This document shows positions 22,565-29,911 of a stretch of DNA of 64,000 bases, one piece after another. Positions within the stretch are counted from its first letter, which is position 1. Every line of letters begins with the position of its first letter. Source of the DNA: Nocardioides sp. JS614 (lineage in GTDB: Bacteria > Actinomycetota > Actinomycetes > Propionibacteriales > Nocardioidaceae); the NCBI RefSeq assembly GCF_000015265.1, contig NC_008699.1:2108001-2172000 (forward strand). The letters run 5' to 3'. The translations under genes were made by a program, and so were the position numbers. The notes under the pieces were generated by a model. It saw only the letters and a program-made list of their open reading frames with translations, did no database searches and was not told the DNA's origin.

Positions 22565-25363
22565 TCAGGCGTCGCCACCTTCCTGCTTGACGCCGGCGAC
22601 CGCGGTGGGGTCGTCGATGCGGTACTTCGCGAACGCCTCCTCGACCTTCGAGCGGTCGATCTGGCCGGCGTCGGCGAGGGCCTGCAGGGTCTGCACGACC
22701 ACCGACTGGGCGTCGATGTGGAAGAACCGGCGGGCGGCGGGCCGGGTGTCGGCGAAGCCGTAGCCGTCGGCGCCGAGCACGCGGTAGTCGGCCGGGACCC
22801 AGCGGGCGATCTGCAGCGGCACCGCGCGCATGTAGTCCGAGACCGCCACGACCGGACCGGACGCGCCGGCCAGCTTGTCCGTGACGTACGCCGTGCGCGG
22901 GGTCTCGCCCGGGTGCAGCAGGTTCCACTCCTCGGCGGCCGCCCCGTCCCGGGCCAGCTCGTTCCACGAGGTGACCGACCAGGTGTCGGCGCGCACGCCC
23001 CACTCGTCGGCCAGGATCTGCTGGGCCTCCTTGATCCACGGGAACCCGACACCGGAGGCGAGCAGCTGTGCCCGCGGTCCCTCGCCGTCCGCGGAGGAGA
23101 CGTGGTGGATGCCCTTGAGGATGCCCTCGACGTCGACGTCCTCGGGCTCGGCCGGCTGCTGCACCGGCTCGTTGTAGACGGTGATGTAGAAGATCACGTC
23201 CTCGGCGTCCGGGCCGTACATCCGCTCCAGGCCGGAGCGCATCACGTGGCTGATCTCGTAGGCGAACGCCGGGTCGTAGTGCACGACCGCCGGGTTGGAC
23301 GCCGCGAGCAGCGGCGAGTGGCCGTCGGCGTGCTGCAGGCCCTCGCCGGTCAGCGTGGTCCGGCCGGCGGTGGCGCCGATCAGGAAGCCGCGGGCGAGCT
23401 GGTCGCTCATCGCCCAGATCGAGTCGCCGGTGCGCTGGAACCCGAACATCGAGTAGAAGATGAAGAACGGGATCATGTGCTCGCCGTGCGTGGAGTACGC
23501 CGAGCCCGCGGCGGTCGCGGACGCGACGCCACCGGCCTCCGAGATGCCCTCGTGGAGCAGCTGCCCCTGGGCGGACTCCTTGTAGGAGAGCAACAGTTTC
23601 CGGTCGACCGACTCGTACTGCTGGCCGCCCGGGTTGTACACCTTCGCGCTCGGGAACATCGAGTCCATGCCGAACGTGCGGTACTCGTCCGGGGCGATCG
23701 GCACGATCCGCTTGCCGATCTCGGGGTCCTTCATCCAGTCCTTGAGCAGCCGCACCAGCGCCATCGTGGAGGCGATGGCGTGCTTGCCCGAGCCCTGCTT
23801 GAGGTCGGCGTACATCGCGTCGCCCGGCAGCTGGAGCGGCTTGGCGCGCTGGACCCGCTGGGGGATCGACCCGCCGAGCTGGCGGCGACGCTCGAGCATG
23901 TACTCGATCTCGGGGGACTCCATGCCGGGGTGGAAGAACGGTGCGGCGCCGGTCTCCTCGTAGGTGCGCTCCAGGTCGCGGTCGGAGATCGGGAGGTAGA
24001 GCCGGTCCCGGAACTTCTTCAGGTCGTCCTGGGTCAGCTTCTTCATCTGGTGGGTCGCGTTGCGGCCCTCCAGCGCGTCGATCGTCCAGCCCTTGACGGT
24101 CTTGGCCAGGATCACGGTCGGCTGGCCGACGTGCTTGGTGGCCGCGTCGAAGGCGGCGTACACCTTGCGGTAGTCGTGGCCACCGCGCGGCAGCTTGCGG
24201 ATCTGGTCGTCGCTCATGTGCTCGACCATCTTGCGCAGCCGCGGGTCGGCCCCGAAGAAGCTCTCGCGGACGTACTCGCCGGACTCGACCGAGTAGGTCT
24301 GGAACGCGCCGTCCGGCGTGGAGTTCATCCGGTTGACCAGGACGCCGTCGACGTCGCGGGCCAGCAGCTGGTCCCACTCGCGGCCCCACACGACCTTGAT
24401 CACGTTCCAGCCGGCGCCCCGGAAGTTGGCCTCGAGCTCCTGGATGATCTTGCCGTTGCCGGTCACCGGTCCGTCGAGCTGCTGCAGGTTGCAGTTCACG
24501 ACCCAGACCAGGTTGTCCAGCTCCTCGCGGGCGGCGACCCGGATCGCGCCGAGCGACTCCGGCTCGCCCATCTCGCCGTCGCCGAGGAACGCCCACACGC
24601 GCTGCTGGGCGGTGTCCTTGATGCCGCGGTTGTGCAGGTAGCGGTTGAACCGTGCCTGGTAGATCGAGTTGAGCGAGGTCAGCCCCATCGACACCGTCGG
24701 GAACTCCCAGAACTCCGGCATCAGGCGCGGGTGGGGGTACGACGAGAGGCCGGCGTGCGGGCCGTGCTGGACCTCCTGGCGGAACCGGGAGAGCTGGGTC
24801 TCGGTCAGCCGGCCCTCGAGGAACGCGCGAGCGTAGATGCCGGGGGAGGCGTGGCCCTGGATGAAGACCTGGTCGCCGCCACCGGGGTGGTCCTTGCCGC
24901 GGAAGAAGTGGTTGAAGCCGACCTCGTAGAGGCTCGCGGAGGACTGGTAGGTGGCGATGTGACCACCGACCTCGAGGCCCTTGCGGTTGGCGCTCGACAC
25001 CATGACCGCGGCGTTCCAGCGGATGAACGCGCGGATCCGACGCTCGGTCTCCTCGTCCCCGGGGAACCACGGCTCACGCTCGGGCGGGATGGTGTTGATG
25101 TAGTCGGTGCTCCGCAGGGCGGGCACGCCCACCTGCATCTCCCGCGCACGTTCGAGGAGGCGCAGCATGACGTAGCGGGCACGTTCGCGGCCGCGTTCCC
25201 CGACGAGTGAGTCGAAGGAGTCGATCCAGTCGGTGGTCTCGTCCGGGTCGGTGTCGGGCAGCTGGGTCGGCAGTCCTTCGTGGATGACGGTCGGGATCGC
25301 GCCGCTCCGCTTGGTGTCCGTGCCAGGGGTGGGGCCAGAAGCAGGGGTTGGGTCTTCGGTCAC
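22565..25363 (-). CDS. aceE: Pyruvate dehydrogenase E1, homodimeric type
   Basis: E1 component of the pyruvate dehydrogenase complex, 932 residues, the usual length for the AceE homodimer. Visible features are GGHIATYQSSASLYEVGFNHFF, the thiamine-diphosphate motif GDGEMGEPES with NCNLQQLDGPV about 30 residues later, and the transketolase-like middle region. It decarboxylates pyruvate and passes acetyl to E2, which is not in the window, and so supplies acetyl-CoA for the nearby fatty-acid operon. The start is GTG at 25363 with a weak ribosome-binding site. It is divergent from the DUF3052 gene, a pairing common in actinobacteria. Confidence 0.96.
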   Translation of the reverse strand: MTEDPTPASGPTPGTDTKRSGAIPTVIHEGLPTQLPDTDPDETTDWIDSFDSLVGERGRERARYVMLRLLERAREMQVGVPALRSTDYINTIPPEREPWFPGDEETERRIRAFIRWNAAVMVSSANRKGLEVGGHIATYQSSASLYEVGFNHFFRGKDHPGGGDQVFIQGHASPGIYARAFLEGRLTETQLSRFRQEVQHGPHAGLSSYPHPRLMPEFWEFPTVSMGLTSLNSIYQARFNRYLHNRGIKDTAQQRVWAFLGDGEMGEPESLGAIRVAAREELDNLVWVVNCNLQQLDGPVTGNGKIIQELEANFRGAGWNVIKVVWGREWDQLLARDVDGVLVNRMNSTPDGAFQTYSVESGEYVRESFFGADPRLRKMVEHMSDDQIRKLPRGGHDYRKVYAAFDAATKHVGQPTVILAKTVKGWTIDALEGRNATHQMKKLTQDDLKKFRDRLYLPISDRDLERTYEETGAAPFFHPGMESPEIEYMLERRRQLGGSIPQRVQRAKPLQLPGDAMYADLKQGSGKHAIASTMALVRLLKDWMKDPEIGKRIVPIAPDEYRTFGMDSMFPSAKVYNPGGQQYESVDRKLLLSYKESAQGQLLHEGISEAGGVASATAAGSAYSTHGEHMIPFFIFYSMFGFQRTGDSIWAMSDQLARGFLIGATAGRTTLTGEGLQHADGHSPLLAASNPAVVHYDPAFAYEISHVMRSGLERMYGPDAEDVIFYITVYNEPVQQPAEPEDVDVEGILKGIHHVSSADGEGPRAQLLASGVGFPWIKEAQQILADEWGVRADTWSVTSWNELARDGAAAEEWNLLHPGETPRTAYVTDKLAGASGPVVAVSDYMRAVPLQIARWVPADYRVLGADGYGFADTRPAARRFFHIDAQSVVVQTLQALADAGQIDRSKVEEAFAKYRIDDPTAVAGVKQEGGDA

Positions 25364-25538
25364 GGGCCCATCGTCGCACGCGCCCGGGAGGCGGCGAATT
25401 TACCCACCGGTAGACCCACGGTGCGGTCCGTCGTAGGGGGCGGTTCGAGCGGGACGGGTTGCGCGGGCCCCGCCTTCTCCGGTGGACTACTCCCCAGTTC
25501 GTCCACGCGAGACACCACGCGAGACATGGAGGCAGCAC

Positions 25539-25982
25539 TTGAGCTCGACCCCGGGTGGCGGGTCCACCCAGACAGACGGACCTGCTGCAGGTCCGGCCGA
25601 CCGGCTGGGCCTGAAGCCCGGCATGGTCGTCCAGGAGCTGGGCTGGGACAGCGATGCCGACGACGAGCTGCGCGTCGCGATCGAGGACCGCATCGACGCC
25701 GACATGGTCGACGGCGACTACGGCAACGTCGTCGACGCGGTGCTGCTCTGGTGGCGCGACGAGGACGGTGACCTGGTCGACGGGCTGGTCGACGCCCTGA
25801 CCGACCTGGTCGGCGGGGGCGCCATCTGGCTGCTGACCCCGAAGGTCGGTCGCCCCAACGCCGTCGACCCCGCCGACATCGCGGAGGCCGCCCCGATCGC
25901 CGGGCTGTCGCAGACGACGACGGCCGCGGTCAGCAAGGACTGGTCGGCGACCCGGCTGATCGCGCCGAAGACCCCGGCGTAG
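25539..25982 (+). CDS. DUF3052 family protein
   Basis: A 147-residue acidic actinobacterial protein of unknown function, usually found beside aceE as here. After a Ser/Thr/Gly-rich N-terminus it has ADRLGLKPGMVVQELGWD, an acidic run DADDELRVAIEDRIDADMVD, a Trp pair (VLLWWRDEDGDLVD) and a hydrophobic segment GGGAIWLLTPK. TTG at 25539 is preferred because GGAGG lies six bases upstream; an upstream ATG (25482) has no ribosome-binding site. The 175-bp gap to aceE holds the divergent promoters, which I cannot place with confidence. Confidence 0.85.
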   Translation: MSSTPGGGSTQTDGPAAGPADRLGLKPGMVVQELGWDSDADDELRVAIEDRIDADMVDGDYGNVVDAVLLWWRDEDGDLVDGLVDALTDLVGGGAIWLLTPKVGRPNAVDPADIAEAAPIAGLSQTTTAAVSKDWSATRLIAPKTPA

Positions 25983-26000
25983 GCCGGGCGCAGGCCCGGC
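25983..26000. terminator. Hairpin after DUF3052
   Basis: GCCGGGC, GCAG, GCCCGGC is a perfect 7-bp stem with a 4-nt loop directly after the stop codon. There is no T tract, so factor-independent termination is uncertain. Confidence 0.45.
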
Positions 26001-26100
26001 GTCACACCGCAGTGCCCGGGACCTTCGGGCGCCGCGGTCGTTGCACCGGTCGTCGTCTCGGGCGTGGTCCCGGTCCGTCCGTCTGCGAGAAAGTGACTCC

Positions 26101-27726
26101 GTGCTCCAGGTTGTGCTCCAGAAGGCCCGCGCCGGCGCCACCGCGACCGGCACCACCCTCAAGGTCCTCGGCGAGGCCGGGGTCATCCGACCCCGCAACC
26201 CCGTCGCCCTCGCCAAGGTGGCCAAGGCGCTCAAGGACTGGGGGACCGGCCCGGCCGGGGGCTTCACGGCCGCGGCGCTGCTCGACCCGCGGCGCACCGC
26301 GATCATCGACGAGCTCGGCTCGCTGACCTTCGCCGAGCTGCAGCGCCGGTCGAACGCGCTCGCCCGGGCCTTCGCCGAGCTCGGTGTCTCCGAGGGCGAC
26401 AGCGTGGCGCTGATGTGCCGCAACCACCGCGGCTTCGTCGAGGCGAGCATCGCCGCCGCCAAGCTCGGCGCGGACATCTTGTACCTCAACACCGCGTTCG
26501 CGGGCCCCCAGCTGGTGGAGGTGCTCGAGCGTGAGCAGCCCGCCCTGGTGGTCCACGACGAGGAGTTCACCCGGCTGCTCGCCAAGGCCGACGTCGGTAC
26601 GTCGGTCCTCGCCTGGACCGACTCCGCCGACTCCGACGACTCTGCCGACCCCACCCTGGAGTCCCTGATCGCCGGCCGCTCCGGCGCCGACCTGGAGCCC
26701 ACCGGGCGGCACGGCCGGATCGTGATCCTGACCTCGGGCACCACCGGCACCCCCAAGGGGGCGCCGCGCAGCGAGGCCGGCATCGACGCGGCCGTGTCGC
26801 TGCTCTCCCGGATGCCGCTGCGCTACGGCTGGCGCACCCACATCGCCGCGCCGCTGTTCCACACCTGGGGTTTCGCGCACCTGGCGCTGGCGATGCTGCT
26901 CGGCTCGACGATCGTGCTGCGCCGCCGCTTCGACCCGGAGGCCTGCCTGCGCGCCACCCAGGACGAGCGGTGCGACTCACTGGTGGTGATCCCGGTGATG
27001 CTGCAGCGGATGATGGCGCTGCCCGAGGAGACGCTCGCCCGGTACGACCTCTCCCGGGTGCAGGTCGTCGCGTCGTCGGGCTCGGCGCTGCCGGGGGATC
27101 TGGCCACCGACTGGATGGACCACTTCGGCGACCACCTCTACAACATCTACGGCTCCACCGAGGTCGCCTACGCGTCCATCGCGACGCCCCTCGACCTGCG
27201 CGAGGCACCGTCGGCCGCCGGGAAGCCGCCGTACGCCACGATCGTCAAGATCCTCGACCCCGACGGCCGCGAGCTGCCGCAGGGGGAGACCGGGCGGATC
27301 TTCGTCGGCAACGGGCTGTTGTTCGAGGGCTACACCGGCGGCGGGCACAAGGAGGTCGTCGACGGGCTGATGTCGACCGGCGACGTCGGGCGGTTCGACA
27401 CCGACGGGCGGCTGCACGTCGAGGGCCGCGACGACGAGATGATCGTGTCCGGCGGCGAGAACGTCTTCCCCAAGGAGGTCGAGGACTGCCTGATGCGCCA
27501 CGACGCGGTCGTCGAGGTCGCCGCGGTCGGCGTGGACGACCCCGATTTCGGCAAGCGGTTGCGCGCGTTCGTCGTCGTCAGCCGGGCCGTGCCCGAGCAG
27601 GAGCTGAAGGACTGGGTGAAGGAGAACCTGGCCCGCTACAAGGTCCCGCGCGACGTCGTGTTCCTCGACGAGCTGCCCCGCAACGCCACCGGGAAGGTGC
27701 TCAAGCGCGACCTCGACACCGCCTGA
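26101..27726 (+). CDS. Long-chain acyl-CoA synthetase (FadD type)
   Basis: An ATP-dependent acyl-CoA ligase of the ANL superfamily, 541 residues. The P-loop-like motif ILTSGTTGTPKGA is at about 211-223. A5 YGSTEVAYAS, A7 STGDVGRFD, A8 GRDDEMIVSGGENVFPKEVE and the catalytic lysine in NATGKVLKRDL near the C-terminus are all intact. An N-terminal helical extension (about 50 residues) precedes the adenylation fold. GTG at 26101 with GAGAAAG upstream is preferred over a TTG at 26041. It activates fatty acids for use or degradation; chain length is not predictable. Confidence 0.9.
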   Translation: MLQVVLQKARAGATATGTTLKVLGEAGVIRPRNPVALAKVAKALKDWGTGPAGGFTAAALLDPRRTAIIDELGSLTFAELQRRSNALARAFAELGVSEGDSVALMCRNHRGFVEASIAAAKLGADILYLNTAFAGPQLVEVLEREQPALVVHDEEFTRLLAKADVGTSVLAWTDSADSDDSADPTLESLIAGRSGADLEPTGRHGRIVILTSGTTGTPKGAPRSEAGIDAAVSLLSRMPLRYGWRTHIAAPLFHTWGFAHLALAMLLGSTIVLRRRFDPEACLRATQDERCDSLVVIPVMLQRMMALPEETLARYDLSRVQVVASSGSALPGDLATDWMDHFGDHLYNIYGSTEVAYASIATPLDLREAPSAAGKPPYATIVKILDPDGRELPQGETGRIFVGNGLLFEGYTGGGHKEVVDGLMSTGDVGRFDTDGRLHVEGRDDEMIVSGGENVFPKEVEDCLMRHDAVVEVAAVGVDDPDFGKRLRAFVVVSRAVPEQELKDWVKENLARYKVPRDVVFLDELPRNATGKVLKRDLDTA

Positions 27727-27759
27727 GGGACCGTTCGTCCCGGGTGGGAGGATGGCACC

Positions 27760-28224
27760 ATGACCGGACTCGAGCTGGGCGGTCCCGCCCCCGACTTCAC
27801 GCTGCGCGACCAGTTCGGCCAGGACGTCACGCTCTCCTCGTTCCGGGGCCGCAAGGCGGTGGTGATGTTCTTCTACCCGTACGCGTTCTCGGGGGTGTGC
27901 ACGGGCGAGATGGCCGGCATCCGCGACCGGCTCGCCGAGTTCCTCACCTTCGAGACCGAGGTGCTCGCGATCTCCTGCGACCCGGTCTACTCCCTGCGCG
28001 CGTTCGCCGACCAGGACGGGCTCAACTTCCCGCTCCTCTCGGACTTCTGGCCGCACGGTGAGGTGTCTCGCGCCTACGACGTGTTCAACGAGGCCAAGGG
28101 CTCCTCGCGGCGCTCGTCGTACGTCGTCGACAAGGACGGCCGGGTCCGGTGGGCGGTCCACAACGCGATGCCCGAGGGCCGTGACCTCGACGAGCACCTC
28201 AAGCAGCTCACCGGGGTCCTCTGA
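27760..28224 (+). CDS. ahpE: Peroxiredoxin, AhpE family
   Basis: A 154-residue thioredoxin-fold peroxidase reducing peroxides. The peroxidatic cysteine is in YAFSGVCTGEMAG. FPLLSDFWPHGEVSRAYDVFNE is nearly the same as in mycobacterial AhpE. A second cysteine occurs in LAISCDPV, so it may differ in recycling from 1-Cys AhpE. ATG at 27760 has GGGAGGATGG upstream. Lies 33 bp after the acyl-CoA synthetase and may be co-transcribed with it. Confidence 0.92.
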   Translation: MTGLELGGPAPDFTLRDQFGQDVTLSSFRGRKAVVMFFYPYAFSGVCTGEMAGIRDRLAEFLTFETEVLAISCDPVYSLRAFADQDGLNFPLLSDFWPHGEVSRAYDVFNEAKGSSRRSSYVVDKDGRVRWAVHNAMPEGRDLDEHLKQLTGVL

Positions 28225-28322
28225 CCCGGCCGGGCCACCGGTCTAGACCGGGGTCACTGAAAAGCTGCGGAATTGCCGGGAACGAGCGACATCGCTTGAG
28301 CGCCCCCTCTACAGTTGGACTT

Positions 28323-28360
28323 GTTGAACCGCAGGTGACCCGAGACGCCTGCGGTTCAAC
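28323..28360. terminator. Long isolated hairpin between ahpE and tRNA-Val
   Basis: GTTGAACCGCAGG (28323-28335) and CCTGCGGTTCAAC (28348-28360) form a perfect 13-bp stem with a 12-nt loop, followed by TCTATTT. It lies 98 bp after the ahpE stop, an unusual distance for its terminator. It may instead end a small unannotated RNA. The rest of 28225-28461 holds a 14-bp palindrome at 28238-28251 and no gene. Confidence 0.55.
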
Positions 28361-28461
28361 TCTATTTCGGGGTCGTTCCGCGTCCGGCTCGGGCCGTTTC
28401 AGCTCGGGCCGCCTCGTTGCGTAGTCTGTCCCCCGCTCCGGAGGCCCTCCGTGAGTGTGAC

Positions 28462-28533
28462 GGGCGTATAGCTCAGCGGTAGAGCACCTCCCTTACAAGG
28501 AGGTGGTCGGGGGTTCGATCCCCTCTGCGCCCA
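28462..28533 (+). tRNA. tRNA-Val (anticodon TAC)
   Basis: Cloverleaf: acceptor GGGCGTA/TGCGCCC, D arm AGCTCAGCGGTAGAGC, anticodon stem CCTCC/GGAGG with loop CTTACAA (anticodon TAC, reading GUA), T arm GGGGGTTCGATCCCC. Discriminator A at 28533. The 3' CCA is not fully encoded (ACCC). Confidence 0.95.
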
Positions 28534-28636
28534 CCCCTGCTCGCCCGGCCGGTGCTCGCGCACCGCCTGCCGACGAACCGGTCCAGACGGCCTCGCCTCG
28601 GTCGGCCCGACGATTAAGGACCGGCTTCTGCTCGCC

Positions 28637-28656
28637 GAAGGGACCTTCGTCAGGAA
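28637..28656. promoter_or_regulatory. Weak DosR-like box upstream of the USP gene
   Basis: GAAGGGACCTTCGTCAGGAA matches the mycobacterial DosR consensus (TTSGGGACTWWAGTCCCSAA) at about 13 of 20 positions, with GGGAC intact and the right half degenerate. It lies 32-51 bp upstream of a universal-stress gene, the kind of gene found in dormancy regulons. Tentative. Confidence 0.3.
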
Positions 28657-28687
28657 CCGACGACGAGCGCGGCAGGAGGTGGCGGCC

Positions 28688-29848
28688 ATGGAGAGCGAGA
28701 CGATCCCGGGCGGGACCATCGTCGTGGGCGTCGACCAGACCCCCGCCGCGAGGGACGCGCTGGCCTGGGCGATCCAGGAGGCCGTGCACGAGGAGACGCC
28801 GCTGACGCTGGTCCACGGCGTCGGTGCGGCGCTGTCCGCGTGGGTCGACTTCTCGACGATCGACTTCCGCGACGTGATCGACGCGACCACCGCGACCGGG
28901 CGGGAGGTCCTCGACGCCGCGCAGGCCCAGGTCGACCGGGTCGCGCCCGCGGTCGAGGTGCACCACGTGCTCCGCCTGACCGACCCGCACCAGGCGCTGC
29001 TCGACCTCTCCGAGGACGCGGCGATGCTGGTCGTGGGGTCCCGGACCGCGCCGCACGAGCGCGAGTCGCTGATGTCCTCGGCGCTCGGCTTCGTCCGCGA
29101 CCGTGCCGGCTGCCCGGTGGTGGTCCCGCGGCTGCGCCGCAGCCCCGGCGTCGGCGTGGTCGTGCTCTGCGACGGCTCGCCGGAGTCCCAGTCGATCCTC
29201 GCCTACGCGTGGGGCCAGGCCGACCGCCGCGGCCTCCCGCTGACCGTCGTGCACTGCCTGCCCGACCCGCCGGCCGACCTGCACCCCCGCGACATCAGCC
29301 TGATGGACGCAACGGCTCGCATGGAGGCCAGCCTCGGGCCCTCGCTGCTCGGCTTCGAGCGGCTGCTGCTCAGCGACCTGGTCCGTGACATGCGGTCGCG
29401 CTGGCCGGGCGTGGACGTCCGCCTGGTCGTCGAGGACGACGCGATCGACAGGTGGCTCGAGCGCGCCCGGCAGCAGGCCGACCTGCTCGTGGTCGGCGCC
29501 AGGCACGCCCGCCGGCTGTCCGAGCTGGTCATCGGCAGCTCCACGCCGGAGGAGGTGGAGTGCGTCACCGTCGTCCTGCCGTTGGAGGACCGGCTCGATC
29601 CCGACGCGGACGCGGCGCGGGTGACCATCCAGCGGCTCCATGGCTGTGCCCAGCGGCTGGTCCGGCTCAACATCCCCCTCGACCAAGCGGTGGCCGAGAT
29701 CCGCTCGGTCACCATGGACACCGACCTGCTCGCCGAGGCCGCCCTCACCGCGCTGCGCGGCTGGGGCGCCACGACCGCCAAGAGCTGGCAGACCCGCGAG
29801 GTCACCGAGCTGCTGGTACGGGCCGGAGCCCGCCGCGTCTGGCCCTGA
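28688..29848 (+). CDS. Tandem universal-stress-protein domains with extra C-terminal domain
   Basis: A 386-residue cytosolic protein. Two USP-like alpha/beta domains: residues about 8-148 (GTIVVGVDQTPAARDALAWA with the nucleotide-loop remnant LVVGSRTAPHERESLMSS) and about 155-290 (GVVVLCDGSPESQSILAYAW and LLVVGARHARRLSELVIGSS). A further approximately 95 residues are helical (RLHGCAQRLVRLNIPLDQA) and end in WQTREVTELLVRAGARRVWP; I do not recognise this part. ATG at 28688 is eight bases after AGGAGG. A weak DosR-like box lies upstream, consistent with a redox/hypoxia stress role, which is inference. Confidence 0.82.
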   Translation: MESETIPGGTIVVGVDQTPAARDALAWAIQEAVHEETPLTLVHGVGAALSAWVDFSTIDFRDVIDATTATGREVLDAAQAQVDRVAPAVEVHHVLRLTDPHQALLDLSEDAAMLVVGSRTAPHERESLMSSALGFVRDRAGCPVVVPRLRRSPGVGVVVLCDGSPESQSILAYAWGQADRRGLPLTVVHCLPDPPADLHPRDISLMDATARMEASLGPSLLGFERLLLSDLVRDMRSRWPGVDVRLVVEDDAIDRWLERARQQADLLVVGARHARRLSELVIGSSTPEEVECVTVVLPLEDRLDPDADAARVTIQRLHGCAQRLVRLNIPLDQAVAEIRSVTMDTDLLAEAALTALRGWGATTAKSWQTREVTELLVRAGARRVWP

Positions 29849-29911
29849 CGCAGGCGCGCCCCAGCGCACGGCTACTCGCCGGTACTCGCCGGACAGGGCA
29901 CAATCCCTCGC

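Noticed and set aside
25983..26000. Copy of the dispersed palindromic element
   Set aside because: It is a simple 7-bp hairpin without the CCCCGGTGAACCGGGG or GGGCCGAA core shared by the three true copies.
28238..28533. Phage attachment site at tRNA-Val
   Set aside because: No duplicated tRNA 3' end and no integrase nearby.
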